DNA from: Cryobacterium luteum
GTDB taxonomy: Bacteria > Actinomycetota > Actinomycetes > Actinomycetales > Microbacteriaceae
Reading direction: 5' to 3'
Assembly: GCF_900110125.1 (NCBI RefSeq)
Contig: NZ_FOCN01000009.1
Location: 62,001 to 126,000, forward strand
DNA: 64,000 bases
Shown: piece after piece, positions 26,291 to 35,229 of the stretch
Layout of the letters: each line of letters starts with the position of its first letter
Position numbering within the stretch: position 1 is the first letter of the stretch
Notes under the pieces: generated by a model
The model's database searches: none
What the model saw: only the letters and a program-made list of their open reading frames with translations
Told to the model about the DNA's origin: nothing
Program-made: the position numbers and the translations under genes

Positions 26291-26479
26291 TTAGAAGATG
26301 CGCACCAGGTTGCGACGCTCGGTCTGGCGATAGCCGTCGCGGTGAACCTCGACGACGAGGGCGGCGATGGATGCAATGGTAACGAGCAGGATTGCGATGA
26401 GGACGAACACGAGATGCCTTTCGAAGGAGGTGGAGTGGCCCGGCACGGAGGCGACATTGCTCGTGTTTGACCCTCTCAT
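26291..26479 (-). CDS. small single-pass membrane protein
   Basis: 62 residues from the ATG at 26479, with AGGGGTGA upstream. One hydrophobic helix (about residues 22-44, HLVFVLIAILLVTIASIAAL) is followed by a basic tail containing DGYRQTERR. Short proteins ending in a DGYR-type motif are, to my recollection, common in Microbacteriaceae, but I cannot assign a function. It lies between pyrE and the divergent LysR gene. The open frame extends beyond 26479 but there overlaps the LysR gene. Confidence 0.58.
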   Translation of the reverse strand: MRGSNTSNVASVPGHSTSFERHLVFVLIAILLVTIASIAALVVEVHRDGYRQTERRNLVRIF

Positions 26480-26530
26480 TTGATCACCCCTAACCGTGCA
26501 GCACAATGGCTTTATTCTGCATGAACTCTT

Positions 26531-26536
26531 TAGACT
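26531..26536 (+). promoter_or_regulatory. -10 box (TAGACT) of the LysR gene
   Basis: TAGACT ends six bases before the ATG at 26543, a leaderless arrangement. Confidence 0.58.
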
Positions 26537-26542
26537 AGCTAC

Positions 26543-27457
26543 ATGGACGTGCAACGACTCGAACTGCTTCGCGAACTTGCCGACCGCGGCAGCGTCACGG
26601 CGGTCGCCCTCGCCACCCACCGCACCCCCTCGGCCGTCTCCCAACAGCTCAAGGTGCTCGAACGTGAGGCCGGCCTGCCGCTCACCCAGCGGCAGGGGCG
26701 CGGCCTCGTACTCACCGACGCCGGCCGCGCCCTCGCCCGCAGCGCAACGGATGTCGCGGTGTCACTCGCGAAGGCCACCGCGCTCTGGGACGAATTTCGC
26801 AACCACGCCTCTGGCGAGGTGAGTCTGGTCACCTTTCCCACCGCCGGCCAGATGCTGCTCCCCGGCGTGATCAAGCAGCTCGGGGCGGACCTCGTGCTCA
26901 ATTGCGCCGACGAAGACCCCGAACTGAGCGACTTTCCCGCGTTCACGGCCGAGTATGACATCGTGCTCGCCCACTCGATGAGCGGCCAGCTGTCCTGGGC
27001 GGGCCGCGGGTTGAGCGTCGTTCCGCTCATGACCGAGCCGCTGGATGTGGGCCTGCCGGTGGGGCATCCGCTGGCCGATCGCGCCTGGGTCGGCCCCAGA
27101 GACCTCGTCGGTGAGACCTGGATCGGCGTGACCGACGGCTACCCGTTCGAGCGCATTCTGCACGCGATCGAGCAGGAAGCCGGCTCGCGGTTGTCGATGT
27201 CGCAGCGCTTTGCCGACCTCGCCCTGATCGAATCGTTCGTGATTGCCGGGCTGGGCATCGCGCTCGTGCCGCGGTACACCTCGGGCGGCGGGCAGCCCGG
27301 CCGCGTCGTGCTCAAACCGCTGCGCGGTGTGGAATCGGAGCGTCAGATCGTGGCCCTGATGCGCCCCGACCGAGCCGAACGGCTGGCCGTGCGCACCGTC
27401 GTTGAGGCCCTGCGCGCCGAGGCCGCGCGGGTGCAGCAAGCCCACACCGCTCCGTAG
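26543..27457 (+). CDS. LysR-family transcriptional regulator
   Basis: 304 residues. The N-terminal winged HTH (LELLRELADRGSVTAVALATHRTPSAVSQQLKVLEREAG, LTDAGRAL) is followed by a LysR substrate-binding domain (GEVSLVTFPTAGQMLLPGVI, FAD.ALIESFVIAGLGIALVPRY). The regulated genes cannot be told; it faces the divergent small membrane protein/pyrE side and is convergent with mmsA, from which a hairpin separates it. Confidence 0.9.
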   Translation: MDVQRLELLRELADRGSVTAVALATHRTPSAVSQQLKVLEREAGLPLTQRQGRGLVLTDAGRALARSATDVAVSLAKATALWDEFRNHASGEVSLVTFPTAGQMLLPGVIKQLGADLVLNCADEDPELSDFPAFTAEYDIVLAHSMSGQLSWAGRGLSVVPLMTEPLDVGLPVGHPLADRAWVGPRDLVGETWIGVTDGYPFERILHAIEQEAGSRLSMSQRFADLALIESFVIAGLGIALVPRYTSGGGQPGRVVLKPLRGVESERQIVALMRPDRAERLAVRTVVEALRAEAARVQQAHTAP

Positions 27458-27476
27458 CTCCGCCAGAATGCACCAC

Positions 27477-27505
27477 GTGCCCGATTGGACGGTCCAATCG
27501 GGCAC
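27477..27505. terminator. bidirectional terminator hairpin
   Basis: Thirteen perfect base pairs (27477-27489 with 27493-27505) around a CGG loop, between the convergent LysR and mmsA genes; TTCT follows on the plus strand. Confidence 0.8.
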
Positions 27506-27528
27506 TTCTGTGCGGTAGCGGCCAATAA

Positions 27529-29028
27529 CTACTGGTTCTGGGGGAAGCCCAGGTTGATGCCGCCGTGGCTCGGGTCCAGCCACCGACTCGTCACGGCCTT
27601 CTCACGGGTGAAGAAGTTCACGCCGGCGGGGCCGTAGGCCTTGGCGTCACCAAACAGGGAGTTCTTCCAGCCGCCGAAGGAGTGGTACGCGACCGGCACC
27701 GGAATCGGCACGTTGATGCCGACCATGCCGACCTGCACCTCGTTCTGGAACCGGCGAGCGGCTCCGCCGTCGTTGGTGAAGATGGCAGTGCCGTTGCCGT
27801 ACTGGCTCGCGTTTATCAGGTCGAGGCCCTCCTGATAGGTGGCCACCCGTACGATCGACAACACCGGGCCGAAGATCTCGTCGAGGTACACGGCCGAATC
27901 GACGCTGACCTTGTCGAACAGGGTCGGGCCGAGCCAGAAGCCGTTCGGGTCGCCGTCAACCTTGACACCGCGACCGTCGATGACGATGTCGGCACCGTCA
28001 GCCTGGGCGATGTCGATGTAGCCGGCGACCTTGTCGCGGTGCACCTGGGTGATCAGCGGTCCCATATCGCAGTTGCGGGTTCCGTCACCCACGGTGAGGC
28101 CCTTGACCCGTTCGGCGATCTTCGCGATGAGCTCGTCGGCGACGGGTTCGACGGCGACGATGACGCTGATCGCCATGCAGCGCTCACCGGCGGATCCGAA
28201 ACCGGCGTTGACGGCGGCATCCGCTGTCAGGTCGAGGTCGGCGTCCGGCAGCACCAGCATGTGGTTCTTGGCTCCGCCGAGCGACTGAACGCGCTTGCCG
28301 TGCTTGGCCGCGGTCTCGTAGATGTAGCGGGCGATCGGGGTGGAGCCGACGAAGGAGATGGCCTGCACGTCGGGGTGCACGAGCAGCGCGTCGACGGCCT
28401 CCTTATCGCCGTGTACGACGTTGAGCACCCCGGCGGGAAGTCCGGCTTCGGTGAACAGTTCGGCGAGCCAGTTCGAAGCACTCGGGTCTTTCTCGCTCGG
28501 CTTGAGCACGACGGTGTTGCCGGCCGCGATGGCGATCGGGAAGTACCAGAGCGGCACCATGGCCGGAAAGTTGAACGGGCTGATGATGCCCACGACGCCG
28601 AGGGACTGGCGCAGCGTGTACACGTCGACGCCGGTCGAGACGTTCTCGGAGTACTCCCCCTTGGACAGGTGCGGCATTCCGAGCGCGAATTCGACGACCT
28701 CGAGCCCGCGGATGATCTCACCGAGCGCGTCAGAGGTGACCTTGCCGTGCTCGGCGGTGAGGATCTCGGCGAGGTCACCCTTGCGCGCGTTAAGCAGCTC
28801 GCGAAAGTTGTACATGATGGTCTGGCGGCGGGCCTGGCTCATATCGCGCCAGGCCGGGTAGGCGGCCTGGGCGACCGCGACGGCGTCGTCGAGGTCGGCC
28901 GTGCTGGCCAGCAACACGTTCTTGGCAACCTGGCCGGTGGCCGGGTTGTAGACGGGTGCGGTGCGGGTGGACGTGCCGGCGGCCGGTGCGCCGTTGACGT
29001 AGTGCGTGATGGTGGGGAGGTCGGTCAT
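27529..29028 (-). CDS. mmsA: CoA-acylating (methyl)malonate-semialdehyde dehydrogenase
   Basis: 499 residues, family length. The aldehyde dehydrogenase fold is complete; NAGFGSAGERCMAIS holds the catalytic Cys and SFVGSTPIA lies in the coenzyme domain, both as in MmsA/IolA. It turns malonate semialdehyde (or methylmalonate semialdehyde) into acetyl-CoA (or propionyl-CoA) plus CO2 with NAD+ and CoA. It follows the aminotransferase by 25 bases in the pyrimidine-degradation cluster and would carry out its last step, clearing the product made from beta-alanine. Confidence 0.93.
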   Translation of the reverse strand: MTDLPTITHYVNGAPAAGTSTRTAPVYNPATGQVAKNVLLASTADLDDAVAVAQAAYPAWRDMSQARRQTIMYNFRELLNARKGDLAEILTAEHGKVTSDALGEIIRGLEVVEFALGMPHLSKGEYSENVSTGVDVYTLRQSLGVVGIISPFNFPAMVPLWYFPIAIAAGNTVVLKPSEKDPSASNWLAELFTEAGLPAGVLNVVHGDKEAVDALLVHPDVQAISFVGSTPIARYIYETAAKHGKRVQSLGGAKNHMLVLPDADLDLTADAAVNAGFGSAGERCMAISVIVAVEPVADELIAKIAERVKGLTVGDGTRNCDMGPLITQVHRDKVAGYIDIAQADGADIVIDGRGVKVDGDPNGFWLGPTLFDKVSVDSAVYLDEIFGPVLSIVRVATYQEGLDLINASQYGNGTAIFTNDGGAARRFQNEVQVGMVGINVPIPVPVAYHSFGGWKNSLFGDAKAYGPAGVNFFTREKAVTSRWLDPSHGGINLGFPQNQ

Positions 29029-29053
29029 GAGTGGTGCCTTTCAGTTGATGCGA

Positions 29054-30376
29054 TTAGGAAAGAAGGTCGAGGCTGAGCACCTCGTCGTAGATGGCGAGCG
29101 CCTCAGCCACCTCGTCGTCGGTGACGACACAGGGCGGCACGACGTGGATGCGGTTCTCCATGAGAAACGGCAGCAGGCCGCGACCGAGCAGTTCGGCCTT
29201 GACGCGGGCCATGACGGCGGCGCTCACCGGTTCGCGGGTGTCGAGGTCGGTCACGAGTTCGACCGCCCAGAACACTCCGACACCGCGCACGTCGCCGATG
29301 ATCGAGTGCTTGGCCTGCAGGGCTTTCAGGCCCGGCTCGAGCACGTCGCGGCCGATGCGGGCGGCGTTCTCAACGATGCCCTCGGCCTCCATCGCGTCGA
29401 GGGCGCCGACGATCGACGCCATGGCGAGCGGATGCCCGCTGTAGGTGAGTCCGCCGGGAAAAACCGTCTCGTCGAAGTCGGCGGCGATGGCGTCGGAGAT
29501 GACCACGCCACCGGTGGGCACATACCCGGAGTTGACGCCCTTGGCGAAGGTGATCAGATCGGGAACGACGTCATAGGCCTGGAAGGCGAACCAGTTTCCG
29601 GTGCGGCCAAAGCCGCACATGACCTCGTCGAGGATGAGCACGATGCCGTACTTGTCGCAGAGCGCACGAACGCCGGGCAGGTAACCGGCCGGCGGCATCA
29701 TGATCCCCGCGGTACCGGGAATCGACTCGAGCAGAATGGCGGCGACCGACGCTACCCCTTCGCCCTGAATGACGCGTTCGAGGTGGTGCAGCGCACGGGC
29801 GCATTCCTCGGCCTCGCTGGTGGCCCAGAATTCGCTGCGGTAGAGGAATGGTCCGAAGAAGTGCACGTGGCCGCGCGCATATTCGTTGGGAATGCGGCGC
29901 CAGTCGCCGGTCGCGACCACGGCCGCACCGGTGTTGCCGTGGTACGACTTGTAGAGCGAGAGCACCTTGTCGCGTCCGGTGTGCAGGCGGGCCATGCGCA
30001 TGGCGTTCTCATTCGCATCCGCTCCCCCGTTGGTGAAGAACACCTTGTTGAAGCCGGCCGGGGCCCGGTCGGTGATGCGTTTGGCGGCCTCGCCACGGGC
30101 GAGGTTGGCCGTTGAGGGCGCGATGGTGGTCAGCAGCGCGGCCTGCTCTGTGATGGCCTGCACCACGGCCGGATGCTGATGGCCGATATTCACGTTCACC
30201 AGCTGACTCGAGAAGTCCAGATAATGTCGACCGTCATGATCCCAGACGCGGCAGCCCAACCCGCCGGCGATGACGAGCGGCTTTAATGCCGCCTGTGCCG
30301 ACCAGGAATGGAAGACGTGCGCCCGGTCGAGTTCGCTGGTGCGCGCGTTGAGGCTTTGGGTAATGGTGTCAGTCAC
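29054..30376 (-). CDS. class III aminotransferase, probable beta-alanine (omega-amino acid) transaminase
   Basis: 440 residues from the GTG at 30376; the frame is open further up but unrelated to the family. Fold-type I markers: FFTNGGADANENAMRMAR, KSYHGNTGAAV, ILDEVMCGFGRTG and TFAKGVNSGYVPTGG, where the Lys binds pyridoxal phosphate. In this cluster the obvious reaction is beta-alanine plus an oxo acid to malonate semialdehyde, feeding the MmsA protein downstream. A GC-rich hairpin (30426-30456) precedes the gene, so expression may be partly uncoupled from the transporter genes. Confidence 0.9.
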   Translation of the reverse strand: MTDTITQSLNARTSELDRAHVFHSWSAQAALKPLVIAGGLGCRVWDHDGRHYLDFSSQLVNVNIGHQHPAVVQAITEQAALLTTIAPSTANLARGEAAKRITDRAPAGFNKVFFTNGGADANENAMRMARLHTGRDKVLSLYKSYHGNTGAAVVATGDWRRIPNEYARGHVHFFGPFLYRSEFWATSEAEECARALHHLERVIQGEGVASVAAILLESIPGTAGIMMPPAGYLPGVRALCDKYGIVLILDEVMCGFGRTGNWFAFQAYDVVPDLITFAKGVNSGYVPTGGVVISDAIAADFDETVFPGGLTYSGHPLAMASIVGALDAMEAEGIVENAARIGRDVLEPGLKALQAKHSIIGDVRGVGVFWAVELVTDLDTREPVSAAVMARVKAELLGRGLLPFLMENRIHVVPPCVVTDDEVAEALAIYDEVLSLDLLS

Positions 30377-30425
30377 GAATATCGCTGGCTTTCTCTGTGG
30401 GTGGTGTGAATCGGAAAGTTTGTGG

Positions 30426-30456
30426 GGCCGGGCGGCCCGGTCGGGGCCGCCCGGCC
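30426..30456 (-). terminator. GC-rich hairpin after the ABC binding-protein gene
   Basis: A perfect 13-bp stem (30426-30438 with 30444-30456) with a five-base loop, in the 88-base gap between the binding-protein stop and the aminotransferase start. In the direction of transcription it is followed by a mixed CCACAAACTTT tract, so it may act as a partial terminator or an mRNA-stabilising structure rather than a full stop. Confidence 0.6.
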
Positions 30457-30464
30457 GGGTGTAG

Positions 30465-31610
30465 TTAGTTGCCGCCCTCGTTGAGGGTGACCTCGGTGGG
30501 CGTCCAGTCGGCACCCTTCACGTCGACGCCGTCGGCCGTCAGCTCGTCGAGCGCCTGCTGCACGTACTCGTTGGAGTAGGCGGTGGCGGGCGGTTCGGTG
30601 GTGATGATGGTCGCGCCGGTCTCGTTCTTGGTGTTGAGGGCGATGTCGACCGTGTTGGCCCAGGCAGCGTCATCGATGAGTCCGACGCCATTTTCCGAGG
30701 GGAAGATGAGCTTGCTGACCTCGTTGGTCATCCACAGCTGGTGGCTCTGGCCGAGCGAGGAGCCCGCGGCGGTCACGATGGCCGCGGCTTCTTCGGGGTT
30801 GGTGCCGGCGTAGATCCAGCCCTTGATGGAAGCCTTGATGAACTTCACCGTGTTGGCGGCGTAGTCCGCGTCGCTCTCCAGCTGGTCGGCATTGGCCCAG
30901 ATGGCGTCCTGGAGCATGGCCGTACCCTCGTCGTTCCAGTCGATGACGTTGAGCTCATCGGGCTGGTACAGCTCATTGGTGTCGGGGTTCACGGTCTCGA
31001 GCACCTGGGCGTATTCGTTGTAGGTCATCGCCTGGGCCGCATCGATGTCGCCGGAGAGGAAGGCGTTCATGTCGAAAGCCTGCTGGATCAGGGAAATATC
31101 ATCGAGAGCGACATCGGCCTGCTGCATGCCGGCGAAGAGTTCCCACTCGTTGCCGAAGCCCCAGCTGCCCACGTTCTTGCCGGCCAGGTCGGCGGCAGTC
31201 TCGATGCCCTGGTCCTTGAAAGAGATCTGGGTGGTGGCGCTGCGCTCGAAGATCTGGGCGACGTTGGTGATGTTCGCGCCCTGCTCGATCGAGCCGAGAA
31301 CCTTGGGAACCCACGAAATGGCGTAGTCCACGTCACCGGCCGCGAGCACATCCTGCGGCACGATATCGGGGCCACCCTCGACGATGGTCACGTCGAGTCC
31401 CTCATCTTCGTAGAAGCCCTGGTCGACGGCGGCGTAGTACCCGGCGAACTGGGCTTGGGCGACCCACTGCAGTTGCAGGGTGATGGGCGTGAGTTCGCCG
31501 GCGGCATCCGGTGAAGGGGTGTCGCTGGCGGTGCTGCAGCCAGACAGTACGAGCGCGCCGACAGCCGTGATCGCGCCGACGGTGCCGAGCCAGTTGATGC
31601 GGTGTTTCAT
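30465..31610 (-). CDS. ABC transporter substrate-binding lipoprotein, NMT1/THI5-like
   Basis: 381 residues from the ATG at 31610 with an AGGAGG site before it. The signal peptide ends in LVLSGC. The mature part (TPITLQLQWVAQAQFAGYYAAVDQGFYEDEGLDVTIVEGG) is the NMT1/THI5-like fold that binds pyrimidine precursors, sulfonates or related compounds. With two permeases and an ATPase in the same operon as dihydropyrimidinase, it most likely captures a pyrimidine, hydantoin or a breakdown product outside the membrane. Confidence 0.92.
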   Translation of the reverse strand: MKHRINWLGTVGAITAVGALVLSGCSTASDTPSPDAAGELTPITLQLQWVAQAQFAGYYAAVDQGFYEDEGLDVTIVEGGPDIVPQDVLAAGDVDYAISWVPKVLGSIEQGANITNVAQIFERSATTQISFKDQGIETAADLAGKNVGSWGFGNEWELFAGMQQADVALDDISLIQQAFDMNAFLSGDIDAAQAMTYNEYAQVLETVNPDTNELYQPDELNVIDWNDEGTAMLQDAIWANADQLESDADYAANTVKFIKASIKGWIYAGTNPEEAAAIVTAAGSSLGQSHQLWMTNEVSKLIFPSENGVGLIDDAAWANTVDIALNTKNETGATIITTEPPATAYSNEYVQQALDELTADGVDVKGADWTPTEVTLNEGGN

Positions 31611-31623
31611 GGTGCCTCCTTGG

Positions 31624-32400
31624 TTACTGGTGCTGTGTGTGGTTGCGGGTGACGAGCGTCTCCACGATGAGAGCTGCACAGTAGAAGGCGAGGCCGAGAA
31701 TGATGGAGCCGAGCACGTAGGCCCAGGCGAGGCCGTAGTTGCTGCTCGATGCGGCCGAGGTGATCGATTTGCCGAGGCCACCGACCGGTCCGCCGAAGTA
31801 TTCGGCGATGAGGGCGCTGATCACGGCGAGCGACGATGCTATGCGCAGCCCGGTGAAGACGAAGGGCAGCGCGGTCGGCAGAGTGACGGCCCGGGTGGCC
31901 TGCCAGTTGGTGACGGCGTAGGCGCGCATGAGGTCGCGGTGAACCGGGCGCACCATGCGTAGCCCCTTGAGAGTGTTGAAGTAGACCGGCACGAACACGG
32001 CGAGCGCCGCGACGAGCTGCCGGGCGGTCTCAGCGCCGGCGCCGAACATCGTGTAGAGCACCGGGGCGAGCGCCACGATCGGCACCACCGAGAGGGCGGC
32101 GACGACCGGAGCGGCCATCCCGTCGAACAGGCGGGCCAGCGCCGACACGATCGCGAGCGCAATGCCGAGCAGGGCACCGATGACGAGGCCGATCAGGGCA
32201 TTGCGACCGGTGACCGCCATGCCGTTGGCCACGTTCTGCAGGTTGGCGGTGAATTCGGCGCCGATCGCAAACGGAGCGGGCAGAATGAACGCCTTGATGG
32301 CGAGCCCGGTGACGAGACCCTGCCACAGCAGAATGACGGCCACCCCGAACACGATCGGCGCGAGCACGATCTGGAGCAGACCTGGCTGAGCGGTTCTCAT
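31624..32400 (-). CDS. ABC transporter permease (SsuC/TauC/ThiX type)
   Basis: 258 residues, about six helices, with the BPD_transp_1 EAA loop as AYAVTNWQATRAVTLPTALPFVFTGLR. Its ATG overlaps the stop of the ATPase gene upstream (ATGA). It pairs with the longer permease at 33233-34195 to form a heterodimeric channel for the NMT1-type importer. Confidence 0.92.
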   Translation of the reverse strand: MRTAQPGLLQIVLAPIVFGVAVILLWQGLVTGLAIKAFILPAPFAIGAEFTANLQNVANGMAVTGRNALIGLVIGALLGIALAIVSALARLFDGMAAPVVAALSVVPIVALAPVLYTMFGAGAETARQLVAALAVFVPVYFNTLKGLRMVRPVHRDLMRAYAVTNWQATRAVTLPTALPFVFTGLRIASSLAVISALIAEYFGGPVGGLGKSITSAASSSNYGLAWAYVLGSIILGLAFYCAALIVETLVTRNHTQHQ

Positions 32401-33236
32401 CGCGTCTCAACCCCGCGAACGCCCGTCGGGTTGATTCCGGCTTCGTCACCGTGCAGCAGCTCACGCACCTGGCTGAGCGCGTGGAAGAATCCTTCGTCTT
32501 CACGCAGGTCTTCACCGCGGCCACTCATTTCGCCCAGTCCCACACTCACGATGGAACGGATGCGTCCGGGTCTGGGCGACATGACCACTACCCGGTTGGA
32601 GAGGAACACCGCCTCGGGGATGGAGTGGGTCACGAAGACCACGGCCGCCTGCGTTTCGGCGCAGATGCGCACAAGTTCGTTCTGCATGCGCTCGCGGGTC
32701 ATCTCGTCGAGGGCGCCGAACGGTTCGTCCATCAGTAGCAGGCTCGGGCTTTCGGCGAGCGAGCGGGCGATCGCGACGCGCTGCTGCATGCCGCCGGAGA
32801 GCTGGTCGGGGTAGTGGCTCGCGAAGTCGGCGAGCCCGACCAGGGCGATGAGTTCGGCTGCGCGCGCCCGCCTGGCCGCCTTACCGACCCCGTGCAGTTC
32901 GAGCGGCAGTTCGATGTTGCCCGCCACGGTGCGCCAGGGCAGCAGGCCGGCCTGCTGAAAGGCGATGCCGTAGTCCTGGTCGATGCGGGCCTGTCGGGCC
33001 GGCTTGCCGAACACCTCGATGCTGCCGCTCGTCGGCACGTCGAGGTCGGCGACGAGCCGCAGCAGGGTGCTCTTGCCGCATCCGCTCGGCCCGATCAGGC
33101 TGACGAATTCGCCGGGCGCGACCGTGAGGCTCACATCGTCGAGAGCGGTGACGCCGGAGCCTTTGCGGGCCGCGAAGATGCGCGTCACACCCTGAACACG
33201 TACCGCGGGCACATCGTTAGTCATGCTCGTGCTCAT
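32397..33236 (-). CDS. ABC transporter ATP-binding protein (SsuB/TauB type)
   Basis: 279 residues from the ATG at 33236, which overlaps the upstream permease stop. Walker A GPSGCGKST, Q-loop QQAGLLPW, signature LSGGMQQRV, Walker B LLLMDEPFGALD and the switch His in VTHSIPEAV are all intact. It is the shared ATPase of the two permeases in the pyrimidine cluster. A longer open frame to 33341 is not supported because it runs into the permease gene. Confidence 0.94.
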   Translation of the reverse strand: MSTSMTNDVPAVRVQGVTRIFAARKGSGVTALDDVSLTVAPGEFVSLIGPSGCGKSTLLRLVADLDVPTSGSIEVFGKPARQARIDQDYGIAFQQAGLLPWRTVAGNIELPLELHGVGKAARRARAAELIALVGLADFASHYPDQLSGGMQQRVAIARSLAESPSLLLMDEPFGALDEMTRERMQNELVRICAETQAAVVFVTHSIPEAVFLSNRVVVMSPRPGRIRSIVSVGLGEMSGRGEDLREDEGFFHALSQVRELLHGDEAGINPTGVRGVETR

Positions 33237-34195
33237 GTAGACACTTCTCCCCTGCGAAAACGGCGAAGGAACAGGCCGATCAGACCGACAAATCCGGCGG
33301 CAACGAGGCCGACCAGGATCGATCCGAAGATGGGCGCCCAAGGCTTGCCCGGGTCACCGCCGGCGGCGCCGGCGTACTCCACGATGAGCCGGCCAATGCC
33401 ACCGCGCAGACCGATGGACACCTCGGCCACGACGCTGCCGACGACGGCGCTGACCGCGGCCAGGCGCAGGGCCGGCAGCAGGTAGCCGACGCTGGCCGGC
33501 AGGCGCAGCCGCCACAGGATCTTCCACCAGCCCACCGCGTAGCAGCGCATGAGGTCGACGTGGTTGGCGTCGGGCGAACCCAGGCCGCGCAGGGCGCCGA
33601 TCGAGACGGGGAAGAACGCGAGGTAGGAGGCGATCAAGGCCACCGACATCCAGCTTTCCCAGGTGAATTCGCCGAACTGGAGCTGCGCGCCCCAGCGCCG
33701 CACGAGCGGGGCGATCGCGATGAGGGGCACGGTCTGGCTGAGTATGATCCAGGGCAGAATGGCCGACTCGGCCAGGCGAAGGCGCTGCATCAGCAGTGCG
33801 AGCGCGAGCCCGACGGTCACGCCGACCAGCCAGCCGACCGCTGCGATGCCGAGGGTGAACAGCGAACCGGCGAGCACCGCCTGCCACAGCGGCAGAGCGG
33901 ATGCCGCGCCCGTCACCGGCTCGAACAGTCGCTCGAACATGACCGCGAGGTGCGGCATCGCGAGGTCGGTCGTGCGCGGCAGCACCGTGACGCCGCCGAG
34001 CACAACGCCGTCGGCCGGCCCGACGGTTTTGTAGAGCTCCCAGACCAGGCCGAGCAGCGCCAGGCCGGCCAGACCGAACACGCCCGCGCGCAGGCGCGGG
34101 CGCACAACGGTGCTCCGGCGGTGGGGTACCCGCAGTTCAGGTACTCCGAGCGCGCCGCGGTTGAGCGGGGCGGTCCGCTCGGTCTGGGTGGGCAT
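33233..34195 (-). CDS. ABC transporter permease, second subunit
   Basis: 320 residues. A 45-residue basic N-terminal extension (RRSTVVRPRLR) comes before the first helix; the EAA loop reads CYAVGWWKILWRLRLPASVGYLLPALR. It is a BPD_transp_1 permease of the same type as the one at 31624. It starts nine bases after the LLM oxidoreductase stop, so it belongs to the same long operon. Confidence 0.92.
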   Translation of the reverse strand: MPTQTERTAPLNRGALGVPELRVPHRRSTVVRPRLRAGVFGLAGLALLGLVWELYKTVGPADGVVLGGVTVLPRTTDLAMPHLAVMFERLFEPVTGAASALPLWQAVLAGSLFTLGIAAVGWLVGVTVGLALALLMQRLRLAESAILPWIILSQTVPLIAIAPLVRRWGAQLQFGEFTWESWMSVALIASYLAFFPVSIGALRGLGSPDANHVDLMRCYAVGWWKILWRLRLPASVGYLLPALRLAAVSAVVGSVVAEVSIGLRGGIGRLIVEYAGAAGGDPGKPWAPIFGSILVGLVAAGFVGLIGLFLRRFRRGEVST

Positions 34196-34203
34196 CCGCT
34201 TGG

Positions 34204-35220
34204 CTATTTCTTGGCCGTGATGGCGTCGGTCAGGGCCGGGATCACGGTTTCGCCGTAGACCCGCATGGTCTCTTCCTTGTTGTCGTGCTGCAGGTAGCCG
34301 GCGAACTGGTCGACGCCGAGGTCTTTGAGCGCCTCGAGCTTCTCGATGTGGTCCCTGGCCGTGCCGAGCAGGCAGAACCGGTCCACGATCTCGTCGGGCA
34401 CGAACGCGGCGTGCTCGTTGCCGGCTTTGCCGTGCTGGTTGTAGTCGTAGCCCTCGCGGTCCTTGATGTAATCGGTGAGCGCTTTCGGCACGGCCGAGTC
34501 AGCACCGTACTTGGCGACGATGTCGGCCACGTGGTTGCCGACCATGCCGCCGAACCAGCGGCACTGGTTACGCATGTGATCCCAGTCCTCACCGATGTAG
34601 GCGGGCGCGGCGACGCAGAACTTGATCGCCAGGGGGTCCCGGCCGGCGTTGGAGGCTGCGGTGCGTACGCTGTCGATCATCCACTCGGCGACATCGAGGT
34701 CGGCCATCTGCAAAATGAAGCCGTCGCCGACCTCGCCGGCGAGCTTGAGTGCGAGAGGACCGTAGGCGGCGACCCAGACGTCGAGGCTCGAGCCACGACT
34801 CCACGGAAATTGCACGGTGGCACCGTTGTACGCGACCGGGCGGGAGTTGGCGAGCTCCCGAATGACGTGGATGGACTCGCGCAGCGTCTTCAGCGTGGTC
34901 GGGGCGCCGTTGGTGGTGCGCACCGCCGAGTCGCCGCGGCCGATGCCGCAGATGGTGCGGTTGCCGTACATCTCGTTGAGGGTCGCATAAGCGGATGCTG
35001 TGACGGTCCAGTCGCGGGTGGCCGGGTTGGTGACCATGGGGCCGACGATGATCTTGCTGGTCTCCGCCAGGATTCGGCTGTAGATCACGTAGGGTTCCTG
35101 CCAGAGCAGGTGTGAGTCGAAGGTCCAGACGTGGCTGAACCCGTGCGCCTCGGCCAGTTTGGCCAGTTGCACGGTGCGCGCCGACGGCGGGTTGGTCTGC
35201 AGTACTGCTCCAAAATCCAT
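34204..35220 (-). CDS. LLM-class flavin/F420-dependent oxidoreductase, TIGR03842-like
   Basis: 338 residues with the luciferase-like (bacterial luciferase) TIM-barrel pattern: MDFGAVLQTNPP, LAKLAEAHGFSHVWTFDSHLLWQEPY, KIIVGPMVTNPATRDWTVTAS, RTICGIGRGDSAVRT, DVWVAAYGPLALKLAGEVGDGFILQM. From memory it matches the LLM family TIGR03842, predicted to use coenzyme F420 and often found with hydantoinase genes; I could not verify this. It lies nine bases from dihydropyrimidinase and from the permease, in the slot where a dihydropyrimidine dehydrogenase would be expected. It could reduce the pyrimidine C5-C6 double bond with F420H2, or act oxidatively like RutA. Confidence 0.85.
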   Translation of the reverse strand: MDFGAVLQTNPPSARTVQLAKLAEAHGFSHVWTFDSHLLWQEPYVIYSRILAETSKIIVGPMVTNPATRDWTVTASAYATLNEMYGNRTICGIGRGDSAVRTTNGAPTTLKTLRESIHVIRELANSRPVAYNGATVQFPWSRGSSLDVWVAAYGPLALKLAGEVGDGFILQMADLDVAEWMIDSVRTAASNAGRDPLAIKFCVAAPAYIGEDWDHMRNQCRWFGGMVGNHVADIVAKYGADSAVPKALTDYIKDREGYDYNQHGKAGNEHAAFVPDEIVDRFCLLGTARDHIEKLEALKDLGVDQFAGYLQHDNKEETMRVYGETVIPALTDAITAKK

Positions 35221-35229
35221 GTCAGCCCC

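Noticed and set aside
29006-30115. Plus-strand frame of 369 codons opposite the aminotransferase
   Set aside because: Antisense shadow of a complete, motif-rich enzyme.
34204-35220. Naming the LLM gene rutA
   Set aside because: RutA is in the same superfamily, but the other rut genes are absent and the cluster encodes the reductive-route enzymes instead.
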